Below, piece by piece: positions 6,243-6,305 of a stretch of 6,305 nucleotides of DNA. The position numbers were made by a program, and so were the translations under genes. This DNA comes from Desulfobacteraceae bacterium (lineage in GTDB: Bacteria > Desulfobacterota > Desulfobacteria > Desulfobacterales > Desulfosalsimonadaceae), in NCBI GenBank assembly GCA_027353395.1, contig DAIEHU010000165.1:1-6305 (forward strand). Direction: 5' to 3'. Under the pieces are notes generated by a model that worked only from the letters and a program-made list of their open reading frames with translations, ran no database searches and was not told the origin of the DNA. Numbering within the stretch: the first letter of the stretch is position 1; every line of letters begins with the position of its first letter.

Positions 6243-6305
6243 TGACCTGGTCAAGCAAAAATGGACACTTTTGTTAAGCGGCTTTTTTTTGAAGCCACAA
6301 TTCCT
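6243..6305. mobile_element. Probable terminal end of an IS3-family insertion sequence (partial, runs off the right edge)
   Basis: Read on the plus strand, the segment begins TGACCTGGTCAAGC and continues to TGGACAC at 6262-6268. This resembles the terminal inverted repeat of IS3 (TGATCTTACCCAGC...TGGACAC, from memory), a family whose ends begin TGA. The following TTAAGCGGC is also of a kind often seen just inside such ends. Only 63 bp are visible, so the transposase, the other end and the target duplication cannot be seen. The minus strand is open here and ends in a TGA inside the repeat, compatible with the tail of a transposase gene. That would make this the right-hand end, but orientation is not established. 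The element would abut the nuo leader about 12 bp upstream of the putative -35. Confidence 0.5.

Noticed and set aside
6243..6253. Dyad TGACCTGGTCA as an operator, or the neighbouring TGTGA as a CRP/FNR-type site
   Set aside because: Only one half-site fits CRP and the FNR consensus is poorly matched. The dyad is better explained as part of the putative IS3-type terminal repeat.
6281..6296. GGCTT...AAGCC around a T-run as a rho-independent terminator
   Set aside because: The T-tract is in the loop rather than after the stem, and the stem has only five pairs.

Overview
The window is the promoter-proximal half of a nuo operon, which encodes respiratory Complex I (proton-pumping NADH:quinone oxidoreductase). 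All genes lie on the minus strand, so transcription runs from high to low coordinates. The order is nuoA, a stand-alone CBS-pair protein, nuoB, a fused nuoCD, nuoE, nuoF, and a nuoG cut by the left edge. Apart from the CBS gene, the order, the fusion and the details (C and D joined, a fourth cluster motif N7 in NuoG) follow the Escherichia coli type of Complex I. The genes for NuoH to NuoN would be expected beyond position 1. Moderate GC content and the divergence from the enterobacterial proteins suggest an environmental proteobacterium. Some Desulfobacterota carry this operon type alongside a second nuo cluster, but the assignment is an inference.

Region by region, in transcription order. 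Positions 6243-6305 look like the terminus of an IS3-family insertion sequence abutting the operon. Positions 6147-6242 are the leader, with a plausible sigma-70 promoter and a good ribosome binding site. nuoA (TTG start) overlaps the CBS gene by ATGA, and 30 nt later comes nuoB. After a short gap comes nuoCD. A 122-bp gap between nuoCD and nuoE is almost filled by a 103-bp concentric palindrome with TA ends, probably a small non-autonomous mobile element. nuoE abuts nuoF, whose likely TTG start is served by a Shine-Dalgarno overlapping the nuoE stop. nuoG follows after about 20-35 nt.

Together NuoE, NuoF and NuoG form the NADH-oxidising module (FMN, N1a, N3, N1b, N4, N5, N7). NuoCD and NuoB form part of the connecting arm carrying the terminal cluster N2 next to the quinone site. 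NuoA is a small membrane subunit at the junction of the two arms. All visible Fe-S ligands and signature motifs are intact, so this looks like a functional enzyme. The most unusual feature is the CBS-pair gene, translationally coupled within the operon, which suggests an adenylate- or nucleotide-sensing regulator or accessory factor made with Complex I. No RNA gene, CRISPR array or real plus-strand gene was found.
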